Assembly (NCBI RefSeq): GCF_009806575.1
Contig: NZ_CP047095.1
Location: 2,484,001 to 2,548,000, forward strand
Source: Rossellomorea marisflavi
Lineage (GTDB): Bacteria > Bacillota > Bacilli > Bacillales > Bacillaceae_B
DNA length: 64,000 nt
Direction: 5' to 3'
Shown: piece after piece, positions 15,213 through 24,736 of the stretch
Layout of the letters: each line of letters starts with the position of its first letter
How positions within the stretch are numbered: position 1 is the first letter of the stretch
Notes under the pieces: generated by a model
Told to the model about the DNA's origin: nothing
Database searches by the model: none
Seen by the model: only the letters and a program-made list of their open reading frames with translations
Translations under genes and position numbers: made by a program

Positions 15213-16639
15213 TTTTCATTCCCCTCCTTAGGGGGAGACTGGTTTTCCATTTTGGATAGCATCGCCTGGTGCTTCTTCTCCTTCAGTTGATCCCGCTTGT
15301 CTCTGAAATTCTTCAGGGAATGATGATCAGGGTTCTCTTCATATGCCTTTCTGCGTTCAAGGCGTTTCAGACCTGATGGCGTAAGGGATGCGTGGGTATC
15401 GTGCATGAGCCCTGCAATGCCGATGGTAGGCTCCTTCAGTTCCTCATCATGATAGATTCCCTTAAAGTACTCGTCTGCCCTCCCAGCTACATAGCCTTCC
15501 GGTTCAGGATAGGTGGAAATGACACCCTCGAAGTTCCTCACCACTACTTTCGATGCACTCTGGGAAATCAGATAGTTCGGTTGAAGGGAGATCTTCCCTC
15601 CTCCTCCCGGTGCATCGAGGACGAAGGTCGGCACCGCGTATCCCGACGTATGCCCCCTTAGCCCCTCGATGATCTCCAGCCCTTTGGAAACAGGGGCACG
15701 GAAATGCCCGATTCCCTCGGAAAGGTCACACTGATAGATATAGTATGGGCGCACCCTGATCTTCACCAGGTCATGCATGAGCTTCTTCATGATCGGAACG
15801 CTGTCATTGATGCCGGCCAGGATGACTGCCTGATTACCGACCGGTACCCCTGCATCTGCAAGCATCTCGCACGCCTTCTTCGATTCCTCAGTGATTTCAA
15901 TCGACGTATTGAAGTGGGTATTCAGCCACACCGGATGATACTTCTTCAGGATGGAACATAGATTCTCAGTGATCCGCTGCGGGAATACCACGGGCGCACG
16001 CGTTCCGATCCGGATGATCTCGACATGGGGGATCTCCCTCAGGTTCTTCAGGATGTATTCAAGGATCTGGTCATTGATGAGAAGCCCATCCCCGCCGGAT
16101 AGCAAAACATCCCGTACGGCAGGGGTATTCCTGATATAGTCGATCGCTGCATCGAGCTGCTTTTTGGGCACACCCATTCCGATCTGTCCGGAAAACCTCC
16201 TTCTCGTGCAGTAGCGGCAATACATGGAACATTGATTGGTCACGAGGAATAGAACACGATCCGGATAGCGGTGGGTGAGTCCCGGCACAGGAGAATCTTC
16301 ATCTTCATGAAGAGGGTCCTCCAGGTCATATCTCGTTTTGTTGATTTCCTGTCCGATCGGCACCGATTGCATGCGGATTGGACAGCGCGGATCATCCTCA
16401 TTCATGAGCCAGGCGTAGTAAGGGGTGATATTCAGCGGGATCGTCTTAGTCGAAATCTTGACTCCCTCTTCTTCTTCAGGAGTCAGATTGACCACCTTTT
16501 TCAAATCATCAAGGGTCCTGATCGTATTGGTAAGCTGCCAAAGCCAATTCGACCATTGGTCCTCCGTGACATCTTTCCATAAATCGATTTCCTTCCAATG
16601 CCTCTTAGGGGAATACAGATTCATTTTCAAATAAAACAC
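15209..16639 (-). CDS. kamA: lysine 2,3-aminomutase
   Basis: Up to 476 residues. The radical-SAM cluster motif is at Cys137, Cys141 and Cys144 (CSMYCRYC). PLP-binding GGGGK and the YYIYQCDLSEGIGHFR substrate region follow. The enzyme uses S-adenosylmethionine, a 4Fe-4S cluster and PLP to convert L-lysine to L-beta-lysine in the cytoplasm. The charged C-terminal tail (KRDQLKEKKHQ) is like B. subtilis KamA. The start is uncertain: GTG 16639, TTG 16630 or ATG 16624, all with weak ribosome sites; the last gives the usual N-terminus (MNLYSPKRHW). It lies 31 bases downstream of ablB and is coupled to yokU. Position in the yodTSRQP cluster points to sporulation-phase lysine metabolism. Confidence 0.96.
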   Translation of the reverse strand: MFYLKMNLYSPKRHWKEIDLWKDVTEDQWSNWLWQLTNTIRTLDDLKKVVNLTPEEEEGVKISTKTIPLNITPYYAWLMNEDDPRCPIRMQSVPIGQEINKTRYDLEDPLHEDEDSPVPGLTHRYPDRVLFLVTNQCSMYCRYCTRRRFSGQIGMGVPKKQLDAAIDYIRNTPAVRDVLLSGGDGLLINDQILEYILKNLREIPHVEIIRIGTRAPVVFPQRITENLCSILKKYHPVWLNTHFNTSIEITEESKKACEMLADAGVPVGNQAVILAGINDSVPIMKKLMHDLVKIRVRPYYIYQCDLSEGIGHFRAPVSKGLEIIEGLRGHTSGYAVPTFVLDAPGGGGKISLQPNYLISQSASKVVVRNFEGVISTYPEPEGYVAGRADEYFKGIYHDEELKEPTIGIAGLMHDTHASLTPSGLKRLERRKAYEENPDHHSLKNFRDKRDQLKEKKHQAMLSKMENQSPPKEGNEK

Positions 16640-16670
16640 CCGCTTTGCTCAAAATTAAACCTGAACGCCA

Positions 16671-17501
16671 TCAACGGCTCAGGTCTTTTTCCCAAATATT
16701 CATGTCTTCCATTTTGTCGAAGATGATGCAATTATTCGCCAATCGCCCCGTATACCTATAGCCGAGCTGCCAAAACGCCGCATTCATACCGGGTGAAAGG
16801 GATCTGGCGATCGTATAGGAACAGAAAATCTTTCTCTCCACGAGCTCACGTTCAAGGCGGAGCAGCAGATGCTTCATGTGTCCGCCCTTTCTGTGCGAGG
16901 GACTCGTTGCGCAGTCGGTCAGCTCTGCATTGCCGAACGTAAGGTTTACTTCTGCCGACGCTGCACTGATGATGGCCCCGTTTTCTTCGATGCATACAAA
17001 GATTGTCCCATTTTCCATCGAGTGTCGGATATAGCTGGGATCATGGAGAGGAACCGGATACACCTCAAATACAGCACGGTATAGGTCAGCAAGCTGATCA
17101 GCGTGGCTCTCCCCACAAACCTTGATCTCCGGTTCCGGTGAAACCGCCCCCCCTTTCTTTTTCATGATCGCCTGGAGAATGTCATCCTCCTTTTTCCAGT
17201 AAGAACTGTTACGCCGTTCGTCCGTCAGGAACTTGCTCATCCAGATCGCTTCGCTTCCGTTGAAATAAGCAGATAATCTTCCTTCTATCACGTATCCCTC
17301 TTCCGTCAGGCAACCACACTGACTCTTCTTCGCTTTGACAATGATTTTTTCATACGCCCCCGATCGGCACTCTTCCTCCACATATCGGATGAGCTGGTCG
17401 ACACTGCCGTTGATTTCATCGATCCGCATCCGGCGATTCGGGAGATCTTTATAGATGGATGCCTTTCCGTGTGTCAGGGTGATGGTTTCATATGTTTGCA
17501 T
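16671..17501 (-). CDS. ablB: beta-lysine N6-acetyltransferase AblB/YodP
   Basis: 276 residues, with a C-terminal GNAT fold (about 125-265). The acetyl-CoA motif region ATSPSHRKGGHMKHLLLRLE is intact (Q/RxxGxG/A-like, here RKGGHM). The N-terminal half has the family's ILQAIMKKKG and AIWMSKFL. The enzyme acetylates beta-lysine made by KamA, giving N-epsilon-acetyl-beta-lysine, an osmolyte in archaea and some bacteria; in spore-formers it may instead be an intermediate of breakdown. It is read in one direction with kamA (31-base gap). Upstream, 168 bases of A/T-rich sequence separate it from yodQ. That gap could hold a promoter, but I see no convincing one. Confidence 0.92.
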   Translation of the reverse strand: MQTYETITLTHGKASIYKDLPNRRMRIDEINGSVDQLIRYVEEECRSGAYEKIIVKAKKSQCGCLTEEGYVIEGRLSAYFNGSEAIWMSKFLTDERRNSSYWKKEDDILQAIMKKKGGAVSPEPEIKVCGESHADQLADLYRAVFEVYPVPLHDPSYIRHSMENGTIFVCIEENGAIISAASAEVNLTFGNAELTDCATSPSHRKGGHMKHLLLRLERELVERKIFCSYTIARSLSPGMNAAFWQLGYRYTGRLANNCIIFDKMEDMNIWEKDLSR

Positions 17502-17669
17502 AGCAGCCTCCCCTTTTTACCAACATATGAATGGTCCCGGAGGGTTATGAAGTCTTCTTACAAGACCTTTACCCATAAATAGACAGGTCATGATGAATTT
17601 TACTTTTTATTTTGAATTTTTTGTTTTTTTATTTTGACAGATAGCGACAACCGCTTATATTACCTTCCG

Positions 17670-18930
17670 TCATACGGGCTGATTGCACCATTCAACGATG
17701 AATCCAGCCAGGATCTCTGCCGACTTGAATACACTCTCAAGCTCAATGGATTCATCTGCGTCATGGGCAAGTTCCGTCGTCCCGGGTCCAAACACAGCCA
17801 CCGGTATCCCGGCCCCTTTGGATAGGATCCCCCCGTCGGTTCCCCAAGGGGAAGCTTCGATGACCGGCCGGACCGAGCACACCTTCTGGAACTCTTCCGA
17901 AAGCGTTTGAATCAATGAATGGCCGGGCTCAAGACTTCCAGGCTGCCATCTGCCACCGAACCACTCGATCTCCACAGGGTGATGATCGAACCACTCATCG
18001 ATCTTCTTCAGATCTCCAAGCGCATCGATCAATTCGTCCTCTACCGATTCCATATCCTCCCATGGTCCGACGCCGATCCTTCCTTCAATGATGGCCACAT
18101 CCGGGACACTTGATGGCCATTCACCGCTGGAAATCTTCCCGATATTAATGGGCAGGGGAATCGGAATCTTATCATACAGCGGGTCATCCACACGATCGTT
18201 TCGATCCCTTTCCAGTTCATGGAGCCTCTGGATGACGGTGACCGCATTGTCGATCGCACTCACCCCTTCATACCTTGTGCCGCCATGGGCCGACTTCCCC
18301 TTCACCTTCAACCTGAACCACATGGAGCCCTGCTGCTTCGGAAAGATCTTCATATTCGTGGGTTCCGGGATGATGGCGCCATCAGCTACATACCCCCTCT
18401 GAAGGGCCGCAAGTGTCCCTGCGCCCCGCTCTCTTCTTCGATGACGCTCTGAAAGATCACCGACCCCTTCAATGGAATCGCGAGGCTTTGGACCGCTTCG
18501 ATGGCCAGAAGAAGGGACGCTGTGCCTCCTTTCATATCGGTGGAGCCGCGTCCATATAAGCGCCCGTTCTCCACCTTTCCACTATAGGGATCATCACTCC
18601 AGTCCTTTTTGTCCCCCGCAGGCACAACATCGATATGGCCGTTTAAGATCAGGCTTTTCCCTCCCCCGTCCCCTTCAGGACTCCCACGACATTGGGGTTG
18701 CCTGTAAAGTGTTCACGGTCGCATCGATAAAAGGGATGGCACTCCACTTCCGTTCGATCAATCTCCCATATATCCAGGTCCATTCCGAGCTTCCGGCATT
18801 TCTCAATGATCACTGCCTGTGCTCCCGCTTCATTTCCCCTGATGCTGTCCTCCTGAACCAGACGTTGAAGAAACGCAATGGTTTCTTTCCTTCGTTCCGC
18901 TATGGCCTGTGCAATATGATGTCGCTGCAC
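17670..18930 (-). pseudogene. yodQ: YodQ-like M20 deacetylase, broken by two frameshifts
   Basis: The three parts together match a full-length M20 peptidase/deacetylase (ArgE/DapE type, about 420 residues), in three successive frames. The first part ends at 18649 after KGTGEGK. The correct continuation (SLILNGHIDVVP, with a zinc His) is in another frame; one base is missing within GGGAAAA near 18655-18662. The second part ends near 18386; the switch falls at GGGG near 18427-18430, before GTLAALQRGYV. Both are single-base losses in homopolymers. All other residues look conserved (GRGSTDMKGG, EEESG, SAHGG), so decay is recent or the sequence has errors. The start is GTG 18930, eight bases after GGAGG. 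An intact enzyme would hydrolyse an N-acyl intermediate of the pathway. Confidence 0.85.
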
Positions 18931-18943
18931 GGTCATCCCCTCC

Positions 18944-19609
18944 TTATCCTTCCAAGAACAACACATTCGGATCTACGGAAAAGTCTGCTTCTGTCGATGA
19001 GCGGATGTCTTCGATGGAAAAAGGCTTGAAGATCTCCTTCAGTACCATCTCTCCGTTCTCAAATCGGAATACCGCCTGATCCGTGATGATCATGGAGACG
19101 CACTCCTTCGCTGTTAATGGGAGTGTACATTCCCGCAGGATCTTGGGCCCACCGAATTTATCCGTGTGGGTCATGACGACGATGACCCTGCGGGCGCACG
19201 CTGCGAGCTCCGTCGCTCCTCCCATCCCAGGGACCTTCTTCCCAGGGATGATCCAATTCGCCAAATCGCCCTTCCCGCTCACCTGCAGGGAGCCGAGTAT
19301 CGTCAAATCGATGAGTCCCCTCCGGATCATGGCAAACGCCACCGCGCTGTCTGTGAATGCCCCTCCCTTCACCAGGGTGACGGGGTACCCCCCTGCATTA
19401 CAGAGGGTTGGATCCTCACGACCTTTTTCAGGTGCTTCCCCGATCCCTATGATCCCGTTTTCCGATTGAAAGAGGACCGGAAATCCTCCTGGAAGAAAAT
19501 CTGGTACCAGACTCGGGATCCCGATTCCGAGATTGACGACCGTATTTTCTTCTACTTCCTGAGCTGCCCTCCTTGCCAGGCGCTCTTTCAAACCGTTTCC
19601 CACACCCAT
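18944..19609 (-). CDS. yodR: CoA-transferase beta subunit, YodR
   Basis: 221 residues, the size of 3-oxoacid/acetoacetate CoA-transferase subunit B (ScoB/AtoA). VNLGIGIPSLVPDFL lies at the N-terminus, and the catalytic-glutamate motif QSENGIIG follows. GGAFTDSAVAFAMIRRG and GAMDL-like (GSLQVSGKGDLANW) regions are present. It forms a heteromer with YodS and moves CoA between a short-chain acid and an acyl-CoA, with a glutamyl-CoA intermediate. ATG 19609 (AAGGAG ten bases before) overlaps the yodS end by 22 bases, so the two are translationally coupled. The substrate is inferred to be a lysine-derived keto or amino acid. Confidence 0.93.
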   Translation of the reverse strand: MGVGNGLKERLARRAAQEVEENTVVNLGIGIPSLVPDFLPGGFPVLFQSENGIIGIGEAPEKGREDPTLCNAGGYPVTLVKGGAFTDSAVAFAMIRRGLIDLTILGSLQVSGKGDLANWIIPGKKVPGMGGATELAACARRVIVVMTHTDKFGGPKILRECTLPLTAKECVSMIITDQAVFRFENGEMVLKEIFKPFSIEDIRSSTEADFSVDPNVLFLEG

Positions 19610-20286
19610 CTCCAATCGACTCCTTCCGACGGTACAATGTAGTCGACAAATACACCTGATGTCACGACTTCTTCAGGATCCAATTCACCGAAGGGAACAA
19701 TCTGCTCCGCTTCAACGATGGTGATATCAGAAGCCATGGCAACGACGGGGTTCGTGTTCCTCGCACTCTTATCAAAGATGAGATTACCGAATGTGTCTGC
19801 CGCTTTTGCCATGACGATCCCCACTTCCGCCGTCAGGGCCGTTTCAATCAGACATTTCTCCCCATTCAGCAGAACGGTCTGCTTCCCCTGATGCAGGTAG
19901 GGGTCGTCATAACCGATCCTGGTGACAATCGCCTGAATCCCGACTCCGCCTGCCCGGATGCGCTCGGCAAGGATCCCCTGGGGCGAAAACTCTACTTCGA
20001 GCTCGCCATCCCCCATCATCTTTCCTGCAATCGGATTCGATCCGATATGGGAGGCAATCACCTTCTTCACCCGCTTTGCCGCCACCAGCTGTCCGATGCC
20101 GATATGTGGGAACCCTGTATCATTCCCGATGATGGTGAGATCCTTCACTCCCCATGTCAGCACATGCTTGACGATGGTCGGTGGTGTCCCGATTCCGCCG
20201 AATCCACCAAACATCAGGTGCATTCCGTCCCTGAAGAGCGGCTTTATCTCTTCAAAACCCGATAGCTTGCTTTTAAGAACGCCCAT
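19588..20286 (-). CDS. yodS: CoA-transferase alpha subunit, YodS
   Basis: 232 residues. GGFGGIGTPPTIVKHVL (family glycine-rich N-terminal motif), an EVEFSPQGILAERIRAGG region and the GEKCLIETAL segment identify CoA-transferase family I subunit A (ScoA/AtoD). It pairs with YodR. ATG 20286 lies just past the yodT stop (20292-20294), with AAGGAG nine bases upstream; a longer in-frame start at 20304 would overlap yodT and lacks spacing. Gene overlap on both sides indicates one transcript yodT-S-R-Q. Confidence 0.93.
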   Translation of the reverse strand: MGVLKSKLSGFEEIKPLFRDGMHLMFGGFGGIGTPPTIVKHVLTWGVKDLTIIGNDTGFPHIGIGQLVAAKRVKKVIASHIGSNPIAGKMMGDGELEVEFSPQGILAERIRAGGVGIQAIVTRIGYDDPYLHQGKQTVLLNGEKCLIETALTAEVGIVMAKAADTFGNLIFDKSARNTNPVVAMASDITIVEAEQIVPFGELDPEEVVTSGVFVDYIVPSEGVDWRWVWETV

Positions 20287-20291
20287 CCTTC

Positions 20292-21599
20292 CTACTCCTT
20301 CCATTCTGCCGCAGACTCCCTCAACGCCGCTTTCAACCGCAGGCAGATTTCCTCCAGGTCCCCCTTTGAGCTGTTAAGGGGGGGAGCGATCATGATGGCG
20401 GACCCACTCCTTCCGTCGACGCCTGCTGCGGCAGGATATAGAAGGATCCCATTTTGGATCCCCTTCTTGACAATCAGGGATGTGAATGAACTCCCAGCCC
20501 CCTCCACCATTTCTAGTCCGATGAGGAGGCCCTTCCCACGGACCTCCTCGATAAACGGGAATTCGCCTTTGAGCTTTTCAAGGAGATTGCGCATATACGT
20601 TCCTTTTGATTGGACTTGTGAAATGATGTCCTCTTTATCAATCAATTTCAGTACTGCAAGGGCTGCTGCTGCGGATAGAGGATTGCCGCTGAATGTGTGA
20701 CCGCTCATGACGACCTTCGACCCGCTGAGAACGGGATTCATTACCCGGTCAGAGACGAGTGTGGCCGCAATGGGAGCATACCCGGCACTCAACCCCTTCC
20801 CGATTGTGACGATATCTGCTTCCACCCCGGATTGCTCAAGCGTCAGAAACGTACCCGTCCGTCCACATCCGGTCATGACTTCATCGGAAATGTAGAGGAT
20901 ATCGTGGTGATCACAGATTTCCCGGATCCTCTTCTCATATCCCTTCGGAGGAACAATCGCGCCCCCTGCAGCACCGATGACGGGCTCAGCAACAAAGGCG
21001 GCGATTTGATCACTTCCGATACGGCGGATCATGGTATCGAGTTGGTCTGCACAGAATAATCCGCAAGAGGGATATTCTTTACCGAAAGGACAGCGAAGGC
21101 AATACGGGGGCTCCACCGTCGGCCAGTCCCCTAGATGACTGTCGAAACGTTCCCGCCTGACAGGATGACCGGACGCAGACAGCGCACCCATCGTGATGCC
21201 ATGGTAGCTCAACCATCGTGATAGAATACGAGTCTTCGAGGATCTACCCTGCTCCTGCCAATGCTGAATCGCAATCTTGATCGCCGTCTCTACTGCTTCC
21301 GATCCACTGTTGACAAAGAAACTCCAGGCATACCCCGTCTTTTCATATAAGAATGCCGCCAGCTCCTCGGCAGGCTGATTGCTGAACTGCGAGCGATAGA
21401 CGAACGCTACCTTATTTCCCTGCTGGACGATCGACTGCAGGATATCTTCCATCCCGTGACCCAGATTCGCGGTAACGGCCCCTGAACACGCATCAATATA
21501 TTCTTGTCCACTATCATCATACAAATAGATCCCTTTCCCATAATCGATCGTCGGATAATATTCACCGATAAGCGGCTTGATCAAATGTGAACGAAGCAT
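20292..21599 (-). CDS. yodT: class III aminotransferase, YodT
   Basis: 435 residues, fold-type I PLP enzyme of aminotransferase class III. FFVNSGSEAVETAIK, WLSYHGITMGALSASGH, YISDEVMTGCGRTG (Asp contacting PLP) and TIGKGLSAGYAPI with the PLP lysine are all intact. It probably transaminates an omega- or beta-amino intermediate (beta-lysine or an acylated form) before CoA transfer. The start ATG 21599 follows AGGAGG at six bases; an upstream in-frame extension to 21683 has no ribosome site. It is the first gene of the leftward cluster. Homologous B. subtilis genes belong to the mother-cell sigma-E programme; I found no convincing sigma-E promoter upstream. Confidence 0.93.
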   Translation of the reverse strand: MLRSHLIKPLIGEYYPTIDYGKGIYLYDDSGQEYIDACSGAVTANLGHGMEDILQSIVQQGNKVAFVYRSQFSNQPAEELAAFLYEKTGYAWSFFVNSGSEAVETAIKIAIQHWQEQGRSSKTRILSRWLSYHGITMGALSASGHPVRRERFDSHLGDWPTVEPPYCLRCPFGKEYPSCGLFCADQLDTMIRRIGSDQIAAFVAEPVIGAAGGAIVPPKGYEKRIREICDHHDILYISDEVMTGCGRTGTFLTLEQSGVEADIVTIGKGLSAGYAPIAATLVSDRVMNPVLSGSKVVMSGHTFSGNPLSAAAALAVLKLIDKEDIISQVQSKGTYMRNLLEKLKGEFPFIEEVRGKGLLIGLEMVEGAGSSFTSLIVKKGIQNGILLYPAAAGVDGRSGSAIMIAPPLNSSKGDLEEICLRLKAALRESAAEWKE

Positions 21600-21953
21600 A
21601 GCGTCCCTCCTGAACGGATAATAATCTCTCTTTGTTCGATCTGGTTGGAGGCGATACATCAACCATCGATCCGGTAAATCCACGATTATTCAGCAGGATT
21701 TCAGCGGACACCATGTGTTGATAAGTGAAGTCCTTCTCCACTATATTTATGTTGAGATCTTGGAATCTTTCGTCTTCCTTAAAAAAACTTTGATTTCGTC
21801 CGAATCCCCCGCGCAGGATAATAGTCCCGAAAAATTCTCCCTTTTTCGACAATTTGATGGATTGACCACTAGATTAATCCTATGTATACAGTTAAAATAA
21901 TGGTAAGTTCAACCTGTCATACTACTTTTTTCTTATATAAGGAGGGGGAAACG
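21600..21953. other. divergent intergenic region, yodT / chemoreceptor
   Basis: 354 bases without a supported gene. It holds the strong promoter of the rightward chemoreceptor (21862-21890) and must hold the leftward yodT promoter. CATAAATA (read leftward, about 21754-21747) is a weak sigma-E-like -10 without a clear -35. A 96-residue leftward frame here has no ribosome site and overlaps yodT. Confidence 0.5.
21862..21890 (+). promoter_or_regulatory. sigma-A promoter of the chemoreceptor gene
   Basis: TTGACC (21862-21867) and TATACA (21885-21890) are separated by 17 bases. The start codon lies about 60 bases downstream. No sigma-D motif (TAAA-N15-GCCGATAT) was seen, which is unusual for a chemotaxis receptor. 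Confidence 0.6.
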
Positions 21954-23720
21954 GTGAAGAAAAAAATAAAACACCGAGATAAAAAGAAAGAAAAAGAGAA
22001 AAAGGGAAAGAAAAGCCCTTACTTTCGATCCATTCGCGGAAAAGTCGTCTTATCATTCAGCGTTCTTGCTGTCATCATATGGGTCCTAGCCTATACTTCC
22101 TATCTGAACACAACCAAGCTTGAAGCCGAAATGGACAAACTGATTGAATCGGACATGGCCATAGATGCCAAATCAAAGGATCTGTCCCGGCTGCTCAATG
22201 AAATCGAGATCGGTGAACAAGGTTATGTGATTACGGGTGCGAGCGGGTTCCTTGCTCCGTATGATAATGGAAAAAAACAAGTGAATGAGAATTTGGCAGA
22301 GTTAAAGAAGCTACTGAAAGACAACCCTGATCAAATGAGCAAGCTCGATAAAATCGACAAGCAGTACTCTTTCTGGATCCAATTCGTCGACCGGGTGATT
22401 GATAAAAGGGAAACAGCTGGCTTTAAAGAAGCCGCAGCCCTCGTGGAAACCGGAACCGGTAAGAAGTACATAGACGGGATCCGCTCCTATGTGGATATGA
22501 TCACGGAGACCCAGGAGAAAGATCTTGGAAAACGGATGGATTCCCTCAACACGCTGGTGATGAATTCCAAGATCATCACGGGGAGCCTGTCCTTGTTGGC
22601 CATCATCCTCATCGTCATCTTCAGCCTATGGTTGTCGAGGACGATCCTGAAGAATACACGTAAAATCAGTGAATCCATCCTTGAAATCGCCGATGCCGGT
22701 GGAGACTTGACGAAGCGCATCCACGTCAAGAGCCGCGATGAGCTTGGCGGCCTCGCAGAGGATACGAATAAGCTGATTGCAGGCATTTCCGTCCTCGTCC
22801 GCCAGGTGACTGAAATGGCTGAAAACGTGTCGGCAAGCTCCCAGGAACTGCTTGCTTCTGCAGAGGAAACTTCTCACACGATCTCATCCATTGCTGAAAC
22901 GTCAAGTGAAATTGCGGCAGGCAGTGAAGACACCACCTCCCGTATGTCTGCTTCACTGCAAAAGATGAATAGCCTTGAAGAAGCTTCCCGCTTCCTGTTC
23001 CAGCAGGCGGAGCAAGTGAAGTCCACTGCGATCGGGATGAAGAATGCAGCCGAAAAAGGCGGGGAATCCGTCCGTGAATCCTCTGAGAAGATGCAGGGAA
23101 TCGAAGAAACAATGGCGCACACAACCCGGACCGTCGAGGCCCTCGGAAAACGTTCATCTGAAATATCCGCCATCATTGCAACCATCACGGATATTTCAGA
23201 ACAAACCAATCTCCTTGCACTGAATGCCGCCATTGAAGCCGCTCGTGCAGGAGAGCACGGACGCGGATTCGCCGTGGTGGCCGATGAAGTACGAAAGCTT
23301 GCTGAACAATCAAGGGATGCAGCAAAAGGTGTGACGGGAATCGTCCACAGCATCCAAGAGGAAGTTGATCTCATCATTGACCAGAATGCCGAAGGGGTGA
23401 AAGAAGTCATCGCTGGAGTGGAAACAACCAATTTGACCAACTCTGCTCTCAAGGATATCCTCAAGCACACTGAGAGAACTTCTGCCGTGGTAGAAGAAAT
23501 GGTAGGACATATCCATGAAACGCTGAACCTTTCTCAGGAAGTGGCTTCATCCTTTGCCGCCGTAAACGAAATCAGTGAGTCCACGGCCGCCAATACCGAA
23601 ACAACAGCGGCCGCGGCCGAAGAAGGTTCCGCTGCTATGGAACAAGTGACGGCAAGTGCCTCAGAGCTCTCAAAGCAAGCGGAGGCACTAAAAGGGATCA
23701 TCTCGAACTTCAAGATTTGA
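21954..23720 (+). CDS. methyl-accepting chemotaxis protein with CHASE3 sensor
   Basis: 588 residues. A very basic N-terminal tail comes first (about 1-22, Lys/Glu-rich). TM1 lies at about 30-50, then an extracellular four-helix CHASE3-type sensor ([16 protein letters not shown]) to about residue 205. TM2, a HAMP domain and the cytoplasmic signalling coiled coil follow. The signalling tip [38 protein letters not shown] is near-consensus and binds CheA/CheW. GTG 21954 is the start, with AAGGAGG eight bases before; an ATG at 21882 would extend it without a ribosome site. It is a standalone gene with a good terminator. The ligand is unknown. Confidence 0.95.
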   Translation: MKKKIKHRDKKKEKEKKGKKSPYFRSIRGKVVLSFSVLAVIIWVLAYTSYLNTTKLEAEMDKLIESDMAIDAKSKDLSRLLNEIEIGEQGYVITGASGFLAPYDNGKKQVNENLAELKKLLKDNPDQMSKLDKIDKQYSFWIQFVDRVIDKRETAGFKEAAALVETGTGKKYIDGIRSYVDMITETQEKDLGKRMDSLNTLVMNSKIITGSLSLLAIILIVIFSLWLSRTILKNTRKISESILEIADAGGDLTKRIHVKSRDELGGLAEDTNKLIAGISVLVRQVTEMAENVSASSQELLASAEETSHTISSIAETSSEIAAGSEDTTSRMSASLQKMNSLEEASRFLFQQAEQVKSTAIGMKNAAEKGGESVRESSEKMQGIEETMAHTTRTVEALGKRSSEISAIIATITDISEQTNLLALNAAIEAARAGEHGRGFAVVADEVRKLAEQSRDAAKGVTGIVHSIQEEVDLIIDQNAEGVKEVIAGVETTNLTNSALKDILKHTERTSAVVEEMVGHIHETLNLSQEVASSFAAVNEISESTAANTETTAAAAEEGSAAMEQVTASASELSKQAEALKGIISNFKI

Positions 23721-23765
23721 GAAGCCACCACCGACCGGGTAGACCAGAGAAAAGATCAACACAAC

Positions 23766-23803
23766 ACAAAAACCACGCCTGGAGTTCCAAGCGTGGTTTT
23801 TGT
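23766..23803. terminator. bidirectional intrinsic terminator
   Basis: ACAAAAACCACGC (23766-23778) pairs exactly with GCGTGGTTTTTGT (23791-23803). A- and T-runs at each side fit termination of the chemoreceptor and of the leftward YjcZ gene. Confidence 0.88.
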
Positions 23804-23887
23804 ATGTGCAAAGGTGTATTCATGCCTCCCATCCATAGGACGGTAAATTTCTTCCCCTGGATCCAGCGGGAGCTTCTGTTTGTTTTA

Positions 23888-24037
23888 TCAATCCCCGCAG
23901 TAGCAAACGGCTCCAATAATGATCAATAAAATGAAAAGGACGACAATCAGGGCAAATCCGCCTGAATAGCCACCTGTCGGATAGCCATAGCCATACCCGC
24001 CCTGGTAACATGGGTCACAACCGTATCCATAATTCAC
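23888..24037 (-). CDS. YjcZ-family small sporulation-type membrane peptide
   Basis: 49 residues. A Gly/Tyr-rich head (repeated GYG, GGY) carries two Cys, followed by a hydrophobic helix ([17 protein letters not shown]) and the tail CYCGD. This is the pattern of the YjcZ/tiny transmembrane protein family found many times in Bacillus spore-formers. GTG at 24037 has AAGGAG eight bases upstream. It is monocistronic. Family members are commonly annotated as sporulation proteins; localisation to forespore or coat is not shown by this sequence. Confidence 0.85.
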   Translation of the reverse strand: MNYGYGCDPCYQGGYGYGYPTGGYSGGFALIVVLFILLIIIGAVCYCGD

Positions 24038-24130
24038 GTAAACCACTCCTTAAGGTTAAGTGATTGAATCATATTTCTATACACTGTATGTCAATCACCC
24101 ACAAAAGGTTTGTGTTTTTCCCCAAAAGAA

Positions 24131-24160
24131 AAGAGGACCGGCTACGGTAGCCCGGTCCCC
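24131..24160 (-). terminator. intrinsic terminator of the PTS IIA gene
   Basis: GGACCGGGCTA pairs with TAGCCGGTCC (one bulge), followed leftward by TCTTTTCTTTTGGGG. It lies a few bases past the stop codon. Confidence 0.8.
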
Positions 24161-24165
24161 TCACA

Positions 24166-24666
24166 TCATTTTGCAGAAATCTCCAGGATTTCTCCGCTTC
24201 CTGCCTCTACCTTGGCTCCGTCCTTTTTCACAAGCTCGCCCATATCGTCCCCATTAGTCAAAATGACCGGAGTGATGGTGCTCTTGGCCTTTTCTTCCAC
24301 CAGGCCGACGTCAAACGTAATTAGAGGGTCGCCCGCTTTCACCTTGGCACCTTCAGACACATGGGCCTCGAACCCCTCTCCTTTCATGGAGACAGTTTCA
24401 AGACCGATATGGATGAGCAGTTCCGCTCCGTTTGCTGCTTTGATCCCGACTGCGTGCTTGGTTGGGAAAAGCTGCATGATTTCTCCGTCTACCGGGGAAA
24501 CCACTTTTCCATTATCGGGTACGATTGCGATCCCGTCCCCCATCATTTTCTGAGAGAACACTGGATCCGGTACTTCTTCCAGTGATTTGATTGTCCCCGA
24601 CAAAGGAGCAACGACCGAGATTGTTTTAGGGCTTTCTTCTTTTTTACCGAATAATTTTTTAAACAT
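24166..24666 (-). CDS. PTS glucose-type EIIA component
   Basis: 166 residues: one EIIA-Glc domain (Crr/YpqE type) without EIIB or EIIC. VVAPLSGTIKSLEEVPDPVFS at the start, KHAVGIKAANGAELLIHIGLETV (phosphorylated His in LLIHIG) and GLVEEKAKSTITPVILTN are diagnostic. HPr phosphorylates the histidine, and the phosphate then passes to an EIIB elsewhere. In B. subtilis, ypqE also lies beside msrAB (yppP/yppQ). Start uncertain: ATG 24666 chosen over ATG 24678, both near a weak AGGA site. It follows msrB in the same direction (about 70 bases), so it may be cotranscribed with msrA-msrB. Confidence 0.93.
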   Translation of the reverse strand: MFKKLFGKKEESPKTISVVAPLSGTIKSLEEVPDPVFSQKMMGDGIAIVPDNGKVVSPVDGEIMQLFPTKHAVGIKAANGAELLIHIGLETVSMKGEGFEAHVSEGAKVKAGDPLITFDVGLVEEKAKSTITPVILTNGDDMGELVKKDGAKVEAGSGEILEISAK

Positions 24667-24736
24667 ATCATTCACCATCCTACTGTATATTTACACCTAT
24701 GTACTCCGCCATAAACCTGGCGGATTGCTCTTCGAT

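Noticed and set aside
17502..17669. Separate promoter for ablB in the A/T-rich gap
   Set aside because: Several partial matches, none with both hexamers at proper spacing.
21740..21775. Sigma-E promoter for yodT
   Set aside because: Only a CATAAATA-like -10 is visible, without a matching -35 at 13-15 bases; too weak to list.
21562..21852. Leftward 96-codon open frame upstream of yodT
   Set aside because: No ribosome site before its TTG, it overlaps the yodT start in another frame, and no recognisable sequence.
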